Assembly: GCF_000807675.2 (NCBI RefSeq)
Contig: NZ_CP019962.1
Location: forward strand, 3,162,001 to 3,226,000
Length of the DNA: 64,000 bases
Direction of reading: 5' to 3'
Source: Eubacterium limosum
GTDB lineage: Bacteria; Bacillota; Clostridia; Eubacteriales; Eubacteriaceae
The stretch's first letter is position 1, and each line of letters starts with the position of its first letter. Shown here piece by piece: positions 8,116 through 15,310 of this stretch. The position numbers and the translations under genes were made by a program. Below the pieces are notes generated by a model. It made no database searches. It worked only from the letters and a program-made list of their open reading frames with translations, and was not told the DNA's origin.

Positions 8116-9597
8116 ATGTTTTTTGACAGAATTTTTGATATAAATGATAAGGAAGAACGCGTTTATAAGCGCTACCTGAATGGAGAATGGTTAGGCGGAA
8201 GTGATGAGGGGCAGACCCTTGCCATTAAATCGCCAATCGACGGCTCTCTGGTGGGCCGGATACTGGCCATGAGCAGAGAAGAGGTGGATGAGGCCATTGC
8301 CAGCACAAAGGACAGCCTTCAGGCATGGGCCGAAATGCCCATCTATGAACGGGCAGAAATTTTCTATGCTGCCGCGGATCTTTTTGAAAAACATCTGGAC
8401 GAGATGGCAGAGGTTCTGGTGCGGGAGGTCGCAAAGGATCTGGCCTCAGCCCGCTCCGAGGTCGAGCGCACCGCGGACTTTTTAAGATATACCGCCGACG
8501 TGGGAAAGAGTATGGCCGGCGAAGCCATCAGCGGCGATAATTTTCCAGGCGGCACCCGCAACAAAATATCCTATGTGACCAGAGTTCCCCTTGGCACGGT
8601 TCTGGCCATCTCACCCTTTAACTATCCGGTAAATCTGGCCATGTCTAAAATCGCCCCGGCACTCATCGGCGGCAACACCGTGATTTTAAAACCAGCGACC
8701 CAGGGAGCCATCAGCTCGCTGCATTTGGTGGAAATCCTCAATCGGGCTGGCTTGCCAACCGGCGTGCTGAATACCGTAACCGGCCGGGGAAGTGAAATCG
8801 GCGATTATGTGGTCACGCACAAGGGCATTAACTTTATCAACTTTACGGGAAGCACCGAGGTGGGACGCCATATCTCAAAAATATCCGAGATGGTGCCATT
8901 GCTCCTGGAGCTGGGCGGCAAGGACGCCGCCGTGGTCTTACCCGACGCAGACCTGGATTTTGCGGCCAATAATATTGTGTCCGGTGCCTTTTCCTACTCA
9001 GGACAGCGCTGTACCGCAGTTAAGCGGATCCTCGTACAGGAGGAAGTGGCAGACGCTCTGGCTGAAAAACTGAAAGCCCGTGTCGAAAAACTGAACGTCG
9101 GTGACCCCTGGAAAAACGCTGCAGTGGTTCCGCTTATCGACGACAAGTCAGCAGATTTTGTCCAGGGGCTGGTGGATGACGCGCTGAACAAGGGGGCGGA
9201 ACTCCTGACAGGGAATAAACGCGAGAAAAACCTGTTTTATCCAACGCTTTTGGACCATGTGACCAAAGATATGGAAATTGCATGGGAAGAGCCCTTTGGC
9301 CCTGTTTTGCCCATTATTCGGATAAAAAGCGTGGAGGAAGCCATCGAGATCGCCAACGCCTCAGAATACGGCCTTCAGTCCTCTGTTTTTACCAATAATA
9401 TCAACCAGGCTTTCTACATTGCCAACCACCTGGAGGTGGGGACCGTACAGATCAATAATAAGACCGAGCGCGGCCCCGACCATTTCCCGTTTTTAGGTGT
9501 AAAAGCCTCAGGCATGGGCACCCAGGGGGTAAAATATTCCATCGAAGCCATGACCCGGCCAAAGGCCATGGTAGTCAATATCCAGAAGATTGATTAA
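8116..9597 (+). CDS. gapN: NADP-dependent non-phosphorylating glyceraldehyde-3-phosphate dehydrogenase
   Basis: Oxidises glyceraldehyde 3-phosphate directly to 3-phosphoglycerate, making NADPH and skipping the ATP-forming step. The 493-residue protein is a full aldehyde dehydrogenase: catalytic Cys in YSGQRCTAV near residue 300, general-base Glu in LLELGGKDA near 265, cofactor loop FTGSTEVG, and the C-terminal RGPDHFPFLG segment that is characteristic of GapN. The ATG at 8116 is nine bases after AAGGAG; the open frame runs up to 8032 without another ribosome site. In a fermentative acetogen it would be a source of NADPH for biosynthesis. No terminator is obvious before the next leader. Confidence 0.9.
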   Translation: MFFDRIFDINDKEERVYKRYLNGEWLGGSDEGQTLAIKSPIDGSLVGRILAMSREEVDEAIASTKDSLQAWAEMPIYERAEIFYAAADLFEKHLDEMAEVLVREVAKDLASARSEVERTADFLRYTADVGKSMAGEAISGDNFPGGTRNKISYVTRVPLGTVLAISPFNYPVNLAMSKIAPALIGGNTVILKPATQGAISSLHLVEILNRAGLPTGVLNTVTGRGSEIGDYVVTHKGINFINFTGSTEVGRHISKISEMVPLLLELGGKDAAVVLPDADLDFAANNIVSGAFSYSGQRCTAVKRILVQEEVADALAEKLKARVEKLNVGDPWKNAAVVPLIDDKSADFVQGLVDDALNKGAELLTGNKREKNLFYPTLLDHVTKDMEIAWEEPFGPVLPIIRIKSVEEAIEIANASEYGLQSSVFTNNINQAFYIANHLEVGTVQINNKTERGPDHFPFLGVKASGMGTQGVKYSIEAMTRPKAMVVNIQKID

Positions 9598-9625
9598 GGA
9601 ATAAACAAAAAAATATCATTTAATA

Positions 9626-9654
9626 TTGAAATTTTACCCGGATTTTGCTATAAT
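9626..9654 (+). promoter_or_regulatory. Promoter of the B12-riboswitch-like leader
   Basis: TTGAAA (9626-9631) and TATAAT (9649-9654) are separated by exactly 17 bases. Transcription should begin near 9661, only about ten bases before the conserved aptamer core. Confidence 0.8.
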
Positions 9655-9661
9655 AACCTCA

Positions 9662-9811
9662 AGCAAAGCATACCAACGGAAGAATGCCCCGGGCAGACTG
9701 CTCCACCGCAACTGTGAAAGTCAGATACGTGTTTTGTCAGTTTCGCGTGGAAGCATCAAAGAGGTAAATTTTGAAGAACCTCCACCGAAAACAGGTGGAG
9801 GTTCTTTTTTT
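9662..9811 (+). ncRNA. Cobalamin-riboswitch-like leader with attenuator
   Basis: Three blocks match the cobalamin riboswitch core in order: ACGGAAGAATGCC (9676-9688), a short hairpin TGCC-CCG-GGCA then CTGCTCCACCGCAACTGTGA (9699-9718), and AAGTCAGATACGTG (9718-9731). The hairpin loop that usually carries the L5 kissing-loop sequence is only three bases, and little of P1/P2 fits upstream of it. A small hairpin GTTTC-GCGTG-GAAGC (9740-9754) follows. GAGGT (9761-9765) can pair with ACCTC (9778-9782), which would prevent the downstream terminator from forming. The transcription-attenuation layout is seen in the sequence; binding of B12 is inferred and would be a non-standard variant. Confidence 0.6.
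9774..9811 (+). terminator. Riboswitch expression-platform terminator
   Basis: AAGAACCTCCACC (9774-9786) pairs perfectly with GGTGGAGGTTCTT (9794-9806) around a seven-base loop, then a T run to 9811. It lies between the aptamer and the next gene, so it controls read-through. Confidence 0.92.
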
Positions 9812-9838
9812 AGCCCTCCGGCGGGCCGGAGCCGGGCT
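9812..9838 (+). other. Second strong hairpin between terminator and gene
   Basis: AGCCC...GGGCT encloses CTCCGG...CCGGAG, a very G+C-rich stem without a T tract. It starts directly after the terminator and ends about 20 bases before the ribosome site of the next gene. It may protect the 5' end of the read-through mRNA or influence translation; that is inference. Confidence 0.6.
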
Positions 9839-9871
9839 GTGAAAATATGAAATGATAGCAGGAGGTAAAAC

Positions 9872-10039
9872 ATGGATTTTTACAAGGTAGTGACGGCTAA
9901 TGACCGCAAGTCATTTGAAAAGCAGCTGAATGAAGCCCATGAGGAGGGCTACCATATCAATAAGGACGGCATACAGGTCAACACCAACGGGGTGGGCCTG
10001 AACCTGATCTATACGGCAGTCATGTGCCGGAAGTCCTGA
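9872..10039 (+). CDS. Small DUF4177-like protein behind the B12-like leader
   Basis: A 55-residue protein starting at an ATG ten bases after GGAGG. It begins MDFYKVVTAND, continues with a predicted helix (KSFEKQLNEAHEEGYHI) and ends LIYTAVMCRKS. This YKVV - amphipathic helix - EEGY - strand pattern resembles the small DUF4177/DUF1737 families, whose function is unknown. No signal peptide or membrane segment is seen, and one Cys is present. It is the only gene between the attenuated leader and the next terminator, so it appears to be the sole regulated target. I cannot assign a function. Confidence 0.75.
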   Translation: MDFYKVVTANDRKSFEKQLNEAHEEGYHINKDGIQVNTNGVGLNLIYTAVMCRKS

Positions 10040-10057
10040 GCGGGATGTAAAATGAAG

Positions 10058-10086
10058 CGAGCCCGGCACAAAACTGTACCGGGCTC
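10058..10086. terminator. Bidirectional terminator
   Basis: GAGCCCGG pairs with CCGGGCTC around a loop of about 12 bases. It lies between two convergent genes and can serve both. Confidence 0.75.
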
Positions 10087-10089
10087 TGT

Positions 10090-11286
10090 TTATGCGGGCT
10101 GGTTGAAAAAGCGTTTGAAGTTTTCGACAATCTCATCAATATTTTTTTCAGTGAGGATGAGCGGCGGGTAGATCATCACAAATTGTGGAACCGCCGCGAA
10201 TTTTTTTACAAGAATACCCTTTTCCTTCATAAACTGCACAAAGCTGCCTGCGACCGCTTCCTTTTTAAAATCAATGAACAAAATCAGGCCTTTTCCCTTA
10301 ATGCTGAATTTTCGGCCGCAGTTGGCCTCAAGGGCCCGCAGCTTACCCTGGAACCGAGTACCCAGCGCCTGAATTTTTTTAGACAGGTTTGAGGATTCCA
10401 TGAAGCCGAGGACAACCTTCAGCATGATATAGTTGGGCACGTCCTCCAGAACAACCCTGGATTCCTGAATGGCGAAAAGCTTGTTGATCCGCTTTGTCAT
10501 GGACACAAAGTGTACGGTGCGGTGGTTGTACAGGCTGCCGTTGTAAATGAGGACATCGGGCTGGACGTCATAGAGCTTATAGGAAAAAATCGGCCCGGTC
10601 CGGTAAAAACCGGCTGTAGAATCATCCCAGATAATGGGGATGTTAAACTTGGCGAGCAGGTCCAGGATCGGCTCCAGCAGGTCTTTTTTCGCGATGGAGG
10701 CGTCACTTGTGACAATGGGGTTGATGATACAGCCCGCCAAAGCGCTCCGGTGCTTTTTGAGAATGACACGTATGGTTTTGAGCTCAGGAAAAACCGTATT
10801 TTTGATGCCGTCAATGTTGACCTTTGGATCATCGGCGATGAGCTCCTCGAATGAATAAATCTGGTCGGCAAATTCCTCGGGGAAAACACCTGGGAGCTTT
10901 TCAAGGCAGAGAAATTCCGTCTTGCCGCGCTTGGAGGACAGAGCCTTGAGCAGACGTGGGTAGGGGTTTTCAGAGTTAAAATAGGTTACAGCCAGCTTTT
11001 TAGGTAAATGCGGCTTGAGCTGCGCGTCCAGGTCATGCAGGAGCGCCTCCAGATCCACAGGCTTATTTTCCCTTTGATAATCCTTAACCATGGCGTTGAT
11101 ATCCCGGTTAATGGTGGGGTTATTATAACCGCAGCTCCACAGCAGACTGTCCGTATAAAAGCTGAGGTACATATTTTCATCGGTGTCGGTCAGAGTTTGA
11201 AGGCTTCCCTTGGAAATATCAACAATCCCGTCGAAGGAATCCGTCAATTCCTCATTAAACATTTTTTTGGTTTCGTTTTTACTCAT
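10090..11286 (-). CDS. Class III aminotransferase-like protein without the PLP lysine
   Basis: A 398-residue protein with the fold of ornithine/acetylornithine-type aminotransferases. The segment WDDSTAGFYRTGPIF (residues 220-234) aligns with the family DEVQTGFGRTG motif and keeps the cofactor Asp (221). The following PDVLIYNGSL (243-252) aligns with PDILTLAKGL, so the Schiff-base lysine position is Gly250. The N-terminal phosphate-binding SGAEA-type motif is also replaced (YFNSENPYP). It should therefore not transaminate by the normal mechanism. It may be a binding or scaffold protein, or a decayed enzyme; the frame is fully open, which argues for use. It starts after GGGAGGT and is convergent with the small B12-leader gene. 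Confidence 0.75.
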   Translation of the reverse strand: MSKNETKKMFNEELTDSFDGIVDISKGSLQTLTDTDENMYLSFYTDSLLWSCGYNNPTINRDINAMVKDYQRENKPVDLEALLHDLDAQLKPHLPKKLAVTYFNSENPYPRLLKALSSKRGKTEFLCLEKLPGVFPEEFADQIYSFEELIADDPKVNIDGIKNTVFPELKTIRVILKKHRSALAGCIINPIVTSDASIAKKDLLEPILDLLAKFNIPIIWDDSTAGFYRTGPIFSYKLYDVQPDVLIYNGSLYNHRTVHFVSMTKRINKLFAIQESRVVLEDVPNYIMLKVVLGFMESSNLSKKIQALGTRFQGKLRALEANCGRKFSIKGKGLILFIDFKKEAVAGSFVQFMKEKGILVKKFAAVPQFVMIYPPLILTEKNIDEIVENFKRFFNQPA

Positions 11287-11379
11287 GTTTACCTCCCTCT
11301 AAATAGAACTAACCTTATTTTCCCTTAAAACTAAGAAAATGACAAGTGATTTTAATAAATTCCGGGATAACCTGAAATA

Positions 11380-11415
11380 AAAAAGCAACGTCCTTAAAGG
11401 AACGTCGCTTTTCTT
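11380..11415 (-). terminator. Terminator of the DUF1858 gene
   Basis: Read on the minus strand, AAAAGCGACGTTCCTT pairs with AAGGACGTTGCTTTT (one mismatch), followed by a T run. Confidence 0.8.
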
Positions 11416-11425
11416 AAGAATTTAA

Positions 11426-11641
11426 TTATTTGGTTGCATCAACAGCGTTTAACGCATCGTTAATGGAACGGACCATTGCTTCCGGATCAATGCCGTGGGC
11501 AAGACATCCCTGTTCAATATTTTCAAAGCGGGCAGCCATACAGCCAAAGCAGTGCATTCCATATGCCTGGAAAACCGGCACAGAATCAGGATATTTTTCA
11601 ACGGCTTCTAAGATGCCCATATCTTTTGTTACTCTATCCAT
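11426..11641 (-). CDS. DUF1858 (hybrid-cluster-associated redox disulfide) protein
   Basis: A 71-residue soluble protein of the DUF1858 family. It contains the CxxC motif in HCFGCMAA, preceded by the family pattern ILEAVEKYPDSVPVFQAYGM. Relatives are found in anaerobes near hybrid-cluster proteins and iron-sulfur enzymes and are thought to be redox-active, though the role is not proven. The ATG at 11641 lies eight bases after GGAGG; an upstream in-frame TTG overlaps the ribosome site itself and is unlikely. It is monocistronic with a good promoter, divergent from the HPr gene. Confidence 0.85.
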   Translation of the reverse strand: MDRVTKDMGILEAVEKYPDSVPVFQAYGMHCFGCMAARFENIEQGCLAHGIDPEAMVRSINDALNAVDATK

Positions 11642-11684
11642 ATTGTTCACCTCCAAATGGTTATTATAATCATACTATACCCTT

Positions 11685-11713
11685 ATTATATAGTTTGAAA
11701 AAGATTTTGGCAA
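11685..11713 (-). promoter_or_regulatory. Promoter of the DUF1858 gene
   Basis: On the minus strand TTGCCA (11713-11708) and TATAAT (11690-11685) are separated by 17 bases. Confidence 0.8.
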
Positions 11714-11742
11714 GAGTATAAAGAAAAAAGAAAGGCAATTAC

Positions 11743-11771
11743 TTGAAAAAAATAAGAGGCCGTTGTATAAT
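11743..11771 (+). promoter_or_regulatory. Promoter of the HPr gene
   Basis: TTGAAA (11743-11748) and TATAAT (11766-11771) are separated by 17 bases. It is arranged divergently, 30 bases from the DUF1858 promoter. Confidence 0.8.
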
Positions 11772-11810
11772 ATATACGATAGGGGAATTTTCTATAAAGG
11801 GGTGTATAAT

Positions 11811-12086
11811 GTGATAACCGACAAAGTAGTGGTACAAAACCGTGCTGGACTCCATGCAAAACCAGCATCTTTGTTTGTACAAACGGCCAATAAGTTCAAG
11901 AGCGAAATTTACATCAGTAAAGGCTCAACACGTGTAAACGCTAAAAGCATTATGGGTGTAATGATTTTAGCTGTTCAAAAGGGCGATGAGATCGTAATTG
12001 AAGCCTCGGGCGATGATGAAAAGCTCGCGGTCGAAAAGTTAATAGAACTCATTAATAATAAATTCGGTCTGCCCGATGAATCTTAA
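11811..12086 (+). CDS. ptsH: HPr-family phosphocarrier protein
   Basis: Small (91 residues) phosphocarrier that passes phosphate from enzyme I to sugar-specific PTS components and, in Firmicutes, mediates catabolite control. With the GTG start at 11811, eight bases after AAGGGG, the active histidine falls at position 15 (GLHAKPA) and the regulatory serine at position 46 (AKSIMGV), as in canonical HPr. The nearly invariant Arg17 next to the active His is Lys here. Ser46 is retained, so this is not a Crh protein. The gene is alone between its promoter and two hairpins; no ptsI is adjacent. An upstream in-frame GTG at 11802 is less likely. Confidence 0.88.
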   Translation: MITDKVVVQNRAGLHAKPASLFVQTANKFKSEIYISKGSTRVNAKSIMGVMILAVQKGDEIVIEASGDDEKLAVEKLIELINNKFGLPDES

Positions 12087-12099
12087 CAAAATGTAAACT

Positions 12100-12139
12100 A
12101 AGAAAAGTATGGATGGGTTCATTCATACTTTTCTTTTGT
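12100..12139 (+). terminator. Terminator after HPr
   Basis: AAGAAAAGTATG (12100-12111) pairs with CATACTTTTCTT (12124-12135), followed by a short T run. Confidence 0.85.
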
Positions 12140-12142
12140 TAA

Positions 12143-12164
12143 CGCGGCATTTACCGCGCTTTTT
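12143..12164 (+). terminator. Second small hairpin before cobS
   Basis: CGCGG and CCGCG surround a six-base loop, followed by five T. It lies 29 bases before cobS and may be a back-up terminator or a weak attenuator. Confidence 0.5.
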
Positions 12165-12193
12165 ACGATTTTAATGACAACAAAGGAGTTTTT

Positions 12194-12949
12194 ATGCGCA
12201 AAATACTGATCGCCATTTCCTTCTTTACCCGCTTTCCCATAAAGCTGAAGGATGTGAGCGAGGAAGAATTTTATGATTCAATGATTTTTATGCCGCTCGT
12301 AGGTCTTCTGGTTGGGGCGATCCTGTTCGCGGTCTCCTGGGCACTATCCTATATTCATGTCATCCAGCTCCAGGCCCTCTTTACCATGATTGTCTATATC
12401 TGGATTACCGGCGGCCTGCATCTCGATGGCTTTGCCGATACAGTGGACGCCCTGTTCTCGGCCAGGGATCACGCGAAAATGATGGAGATTATGAAGGACA
12501 GCCGCCTGGGTTCCTTTGGGGCCATCGGCCTGATCCTGCTGTTTCTGACCATCTGGTCCTGCTATACAGTCATCCTGCCCGAAAACCTGTTGATTCTGAT
12601 CCTTATGCCAGTTATCGGCCGATACTGCGCCATACAGACCTGCTGCTTCTCAACCTACGCCGAGGGCGGCGGCGGACTGGGGCGCCGGATTGTCGAGATG
12701 ACCAAGCCCTGGCATGTGCTGCTCTATCTGGTGCTGATCCTGCCCTTTGCCTGGTTTGCCATTGGGCCGGTGGCTTTTTGGGCCGCACTGGGAACTATAG
12801 TCATCAATTTAGGGCTCATGCTCTATCTACAGCATAAAATCGGGGGCATTACCGGCGATACCATCGGCCTGACCATTGAACTGACCCAGACGATTTTTCT
12901 GGTGGTGCTGGCAGTTATTCAGGCGAATTGGATGCTTCTGGCAGCGTGA
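12194..12949 (+). CDS. cobS: Adenosylcobinamide-GDP ribazoletransferase (cobalamin synthase)
   Basis: Joins alpha-ribazole (phosphate) to adenosylcobinamide-GDP, the last assembly step of B12. The 251-residue polytopic membrane protein has the family N terminus (ISFFTRFPIK), the acidic motif GGLHLDGFADTVDAL near residue 75, the SRLGSFGAIG loop and a C-terminal GGITGDTIG motif. The other late cobalamin genes are not in the window, so cobS is separated from its pathway here. AAAGGAG precedes the ATG. It overlaps the next gene by one base (TGATG), so the two are translationally coupled. Confidence 0.93.
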   Translation: MRKILIAISFFTRFPIKLKDVSEEEFYDSMIFMPLVGLLVGAILFAVSWALSYIHVIQLQALFTMIVYIWITGGLHLDGFADTVDALFSARDHAKMMEIMKDSRLGSFGAIGLILLFLTIWSCYTVILPENLLILILMPVIGRYCAIQTCCFSTYAEGGGGLGRRIVEMTKPWHVLLYLVLILPFAWFAIGPVAFWAALGTIVINLGLMLYLQHKIGGITGDTIGLTIELTQTIFLVVLAVIQANWMLLAA

Positions 12950-14859
12950 TGGCTATGAAAAACCAATGCTTACCAACCAATCGGCAGGAAATGCGTGACC
13001 GCGGCTGGGCAGAGATTGACTTTGCCCTGGTTACGGGGGACGGCTATGTGGATCACCCCTCCTTTGGGGCGGCGGTGATCTCCCGGGTTTTGGAAAGCCA
13101 TGGCTACCGGGTGGGCATTATCGCCCAGCCCGACTGGCACAGCACCGGGGATTTCGAGGTCTTTGGCCGCCCGCGCCTGGGGTTTATGGTGACAGCCGGG
13201 AACCTCGATTCCATGGTCAGCCACTATACTGTCAATAAAAAGAGGCGGAAAAAAGATGTGTATACGCCGGGAGGCGCTGCCGGCCGGCGGCCAGACCGGG
13301 CCACCATTGTCTACTGCGGTAAAATACGCGAAGCCTACAAGGATATTCCGCTGATTATCGGCGGGATCGAAGCCAGCCTGCGGCGTTTTGCCCATTATGA
13401 CTACTGGCAGAATAAGGTGCGGCGCTCGATACTGTTTGACAGCCGGGCCGATCTTCTGGTCTATGGCATGGGCGAAAAAGCCATTGTCGAGATTGCGGAC
13501 AGCCTTAATGCCGGCATTCCGGTATCCGAATTAAACTACATTAAAGGTACAGCCTGTATCATTAAAGAAATGCTTTCGGATTGTGTGGAATTGCCGGGCT
13601 GCGAAGCGGTGACCGCGGATAAAAAGGCTTATGCCGAAGCGGCAAAAGTCATTCATGGGAGCAATGATCCCTTTAACCCAAGGCCATTTATCCAGGCGAC
13701 CGGCAACCGGTACCTGTGCCAGAATCCGCCGCAGATGCCGCTGACCGAGGCAGAGATGGACGAAATCTACGGACTGCCCTATACCTTTCGCCAGTGCGAA
13801 AGCTCGCTGGGAGACGGCGCGATTCCGGGAATTGAGGAAATAAAATTCAGTATTACAGCCAACAGGGGCTGTTTTGGGAATTGTCATTTCTGTGCCCTTG
13901 CCATTCATCAGGGGCGGTATATCCAAAAGCGAAGCAAGGCCTCCATTGTGGCCGAAGCAAAACGCATGATTAAAGATCCGGATTTTAAGGGCTATATCCA
14001 TGATATCGGCGGTCCAACCGCTAATTTCAGAAATCCGGCCTGTGAAAAACAGAAAACAAAGGGCGTCTGCCCGCACAGGGAGTGTCTGTTTCCCAAGCCC
14101 TGCGAAAATCTGGACACGGACGAAAGTGAATATCTGGAGGTGCTGCGGGCAGTAAGGCAGCTGCCGGGCGTCAAGAAAGTATTTGTCCGCTCCGGCATTC
14201 GTTACGATTTTCTCCTGAAGGACAAAAATAAAAGCTTTTTTAAAGAGCTGGTGAAATACCACGTCAGCGGACAGCTGCGGGTAGCGCCAGAGCATGTGGC
14301 GGGGTCTGTGCTCCGCAGCATGGGAAAACCGGACTTTTCGGTTTATGAGCGTTTTCACCGGGAATTTGTCCAGTATGATAAACAGTTCAAGACCAATCAA
14401 TTTGTGGTTCCTTATTTTATAACCGGCCACCCAGGCTGCACCCTGAGCGATGCCATCACCCTGAGTGAGTATATCCGGGACCATGGCGCTGTGCCCGAGC
14501 AGGTGCAGGATTTCTATCCGACGCCAGGCAGCATTGCCACAGCCATGTATTATACAGGCTATAATCCCTTTACCATGGAGTCCATGCATATTCCAAAGGA
14601 CAGGGAAAAGCTGATGCAGCGCGCGTTGATCCAGTATAATCGGCCGGAGAACTACAAGCTGGTTCATGAGGCTTTGATAAAGGCCGGCCGGAGGGACCTG
14701 ATCGGCAGCCACAAAGAGGCGCTGATCCCCGAAAAACCCCGCGGCGCAAAAATGGCCGGGGGAAAGGCTCCAGAGAAAAAGCCGGGAACCAAAGGTAAAA
14801 ATAAAAGAAAAAATGGTGGTAAAAATGGAAATGGAAAAAAAACTAACCGAATCAATTGA
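12949..14859 (+). CDS. YgiQ-family (UPF0313) radical SAM protein
   Basis: A 636-residue radical SAM protein of the YgiQ family. The N-terminal domain has the family region around RDRGWAEIDFALVTGDGYVDH, and the central radical SAM cluster motif is CFGNCHFCALAIHQGR (C-x3-C-x2-C). Later motifs GQLRVAPEHV and FYPTPGS are typical. The physiological reaction of YgiQ proteins is not established. The last 50 residues are a Lys/Gly/Asn-rich basic tail, low in complexity. ATG at 12949 overlaps the cobS stop; another ATG two codons later is possible. The 3' end overlaps the regulator gene that follows. Confidence 0.9.
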   Translation: MAMKNQCLPTNRQEMRDRGWAEIDFALVTGDGYVDHPSFGAAVISRVLESHGYRVGIIAQPDWHSTGDFEVFGRPRLGFMVTAGNLDSMVSHYTVNKKRRKKDVYTPGGAAGRRPDRATIVYCGKIREAYKDIPLIIGGIEASLRRFAHYDYWQNKVRRSILFDSRADLLVYGMGEKAIVEIADSLNAGIPVSELNYIKGTACIIKEMLSDCVELPGCEAVTADKKAYAEAAKVIHGSNDPFNPRPFIQATGNRYLCQNPPQMPLTEAEMDEIYGLPYTFRQCESSLGDGAIPGIEEIKFSITANRGCFGNCHFCALAIHQGRYIQKRSKASIVAEAKRMIKDPDFKGYIHDIGGPTANFRNPACEKQKTKGVCPHRECLFPKPCENLDTDESEYLEVLRAVRQLPGVKKVFVRSGIRYDFLLKDKNKSFFKELVKYHVSGQLRVAPEHVAGSVLRSMGKPDFSVYERFHREFVQYDKQFKTNQFVVPYFITGHPGCTLSDAITLSEYIRDHGAVPEQVQDFYPTPGSIATAMYYTGYNPFTMESMHIPKDREKLMQRALIQYNRPENYKLVHEALIKAGRRDLIGSHKEALIPEKPRGAKMAGGKAPEKKPGTKGKNKRKNGGKNGNGKKTNRIN

Positions 14860-15211
14860 AGACTATATTGAAACCATATATTTGGATTTTTCACAGGATA
14901 ATCGGGGCGTCCGCATCACCGACCTTGCCCAGGCCATGGGGGTGAGCAAGGCCAGTGCCAACGACGCTGTCAAAAAGCTGAAATCCCTGGGCTATGTAGA
15001 GCATGAACGCTATGGCCAGATCTATCTGACCGACAGCGGCGAGGCCATGGGCATCAAAATCTATGAAAAACACTGCATTATTACCAAGTTTTTAAACCAG
15101 GTTCTGGATGTCAGCCCCAAGGTGGCAGAAAATGACGCCTGCTGTATTGAGCATATCATCAGCGATGAAACCTTTGAAAAGATGAAAGCCTATCTGAAGG
15201 ATAGCGAATAA
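14825..15211 (+). CDS. DtxR/MntR-family metal-dependent regulator
   Basis: A winged-helix transcription regulator of about 128 residues. The N terminus (LTESIEDYIETIYL) and helix-turn-helix (ITDLAQAMGVSKASANDAVKKL) match DtxR/MntR proteins, and the C-terminal half keeps dimerisation/metal residues (YEKHCIITKFL, ENDACCIEHIISDE). The SH3-like C-terminal domain is absent, as in the MntR branch. It would control iron or manganese uptake genes, though none is adjacent. The start overlaps the ygiQ end by about 35 bases; ATGs at 14813, 14825 and 14831 are all possible, with GGTGGT as ribosome site. A terminator follows. Confidence 0.82.
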   Translation: MEMEKKLTESIEDYIETIYLDFSQDNRGVRITDLAQAMGVSKASANDAVKKLKSLGYVEHERYGQIYLTDSGEAMGIKIYEKHCIITKFLNQVLDVSPKVAENDACCIEHIISDETFEKMKAYLKDSE

Positions 15212-15250
15212 AAAAGACCGTGCCGTTCACCGTGAGCGGCGCGGTTTTTT
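15211..15250 (+). terminator. Terminator after the DtxR-type gene
   Basis: ACCG-T-GCCG pairs with CGGC-G-CGGT around an 11-base loop and is followed by six T. Confidence 0.85.
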
Positions 15251-15310
15251 ATATGACAGACCAGGCATTTTCTGTTACAATAATCCTAACCGAGAAAGGA
15301 AAAGAAACCA

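Noticed and set aside
9626-9850. 74-codon open frame across the B12-like leader
   Set aside because: It starts at the -35 box and runs through aptamer and terminator; the RNA signals explain the sequence better.
13531-14712. 393-codon open frame antisense to the ygiQ gene
   Set aside because: Shadow of a well-supported radical SAM gene; the protein has no recognisable features.
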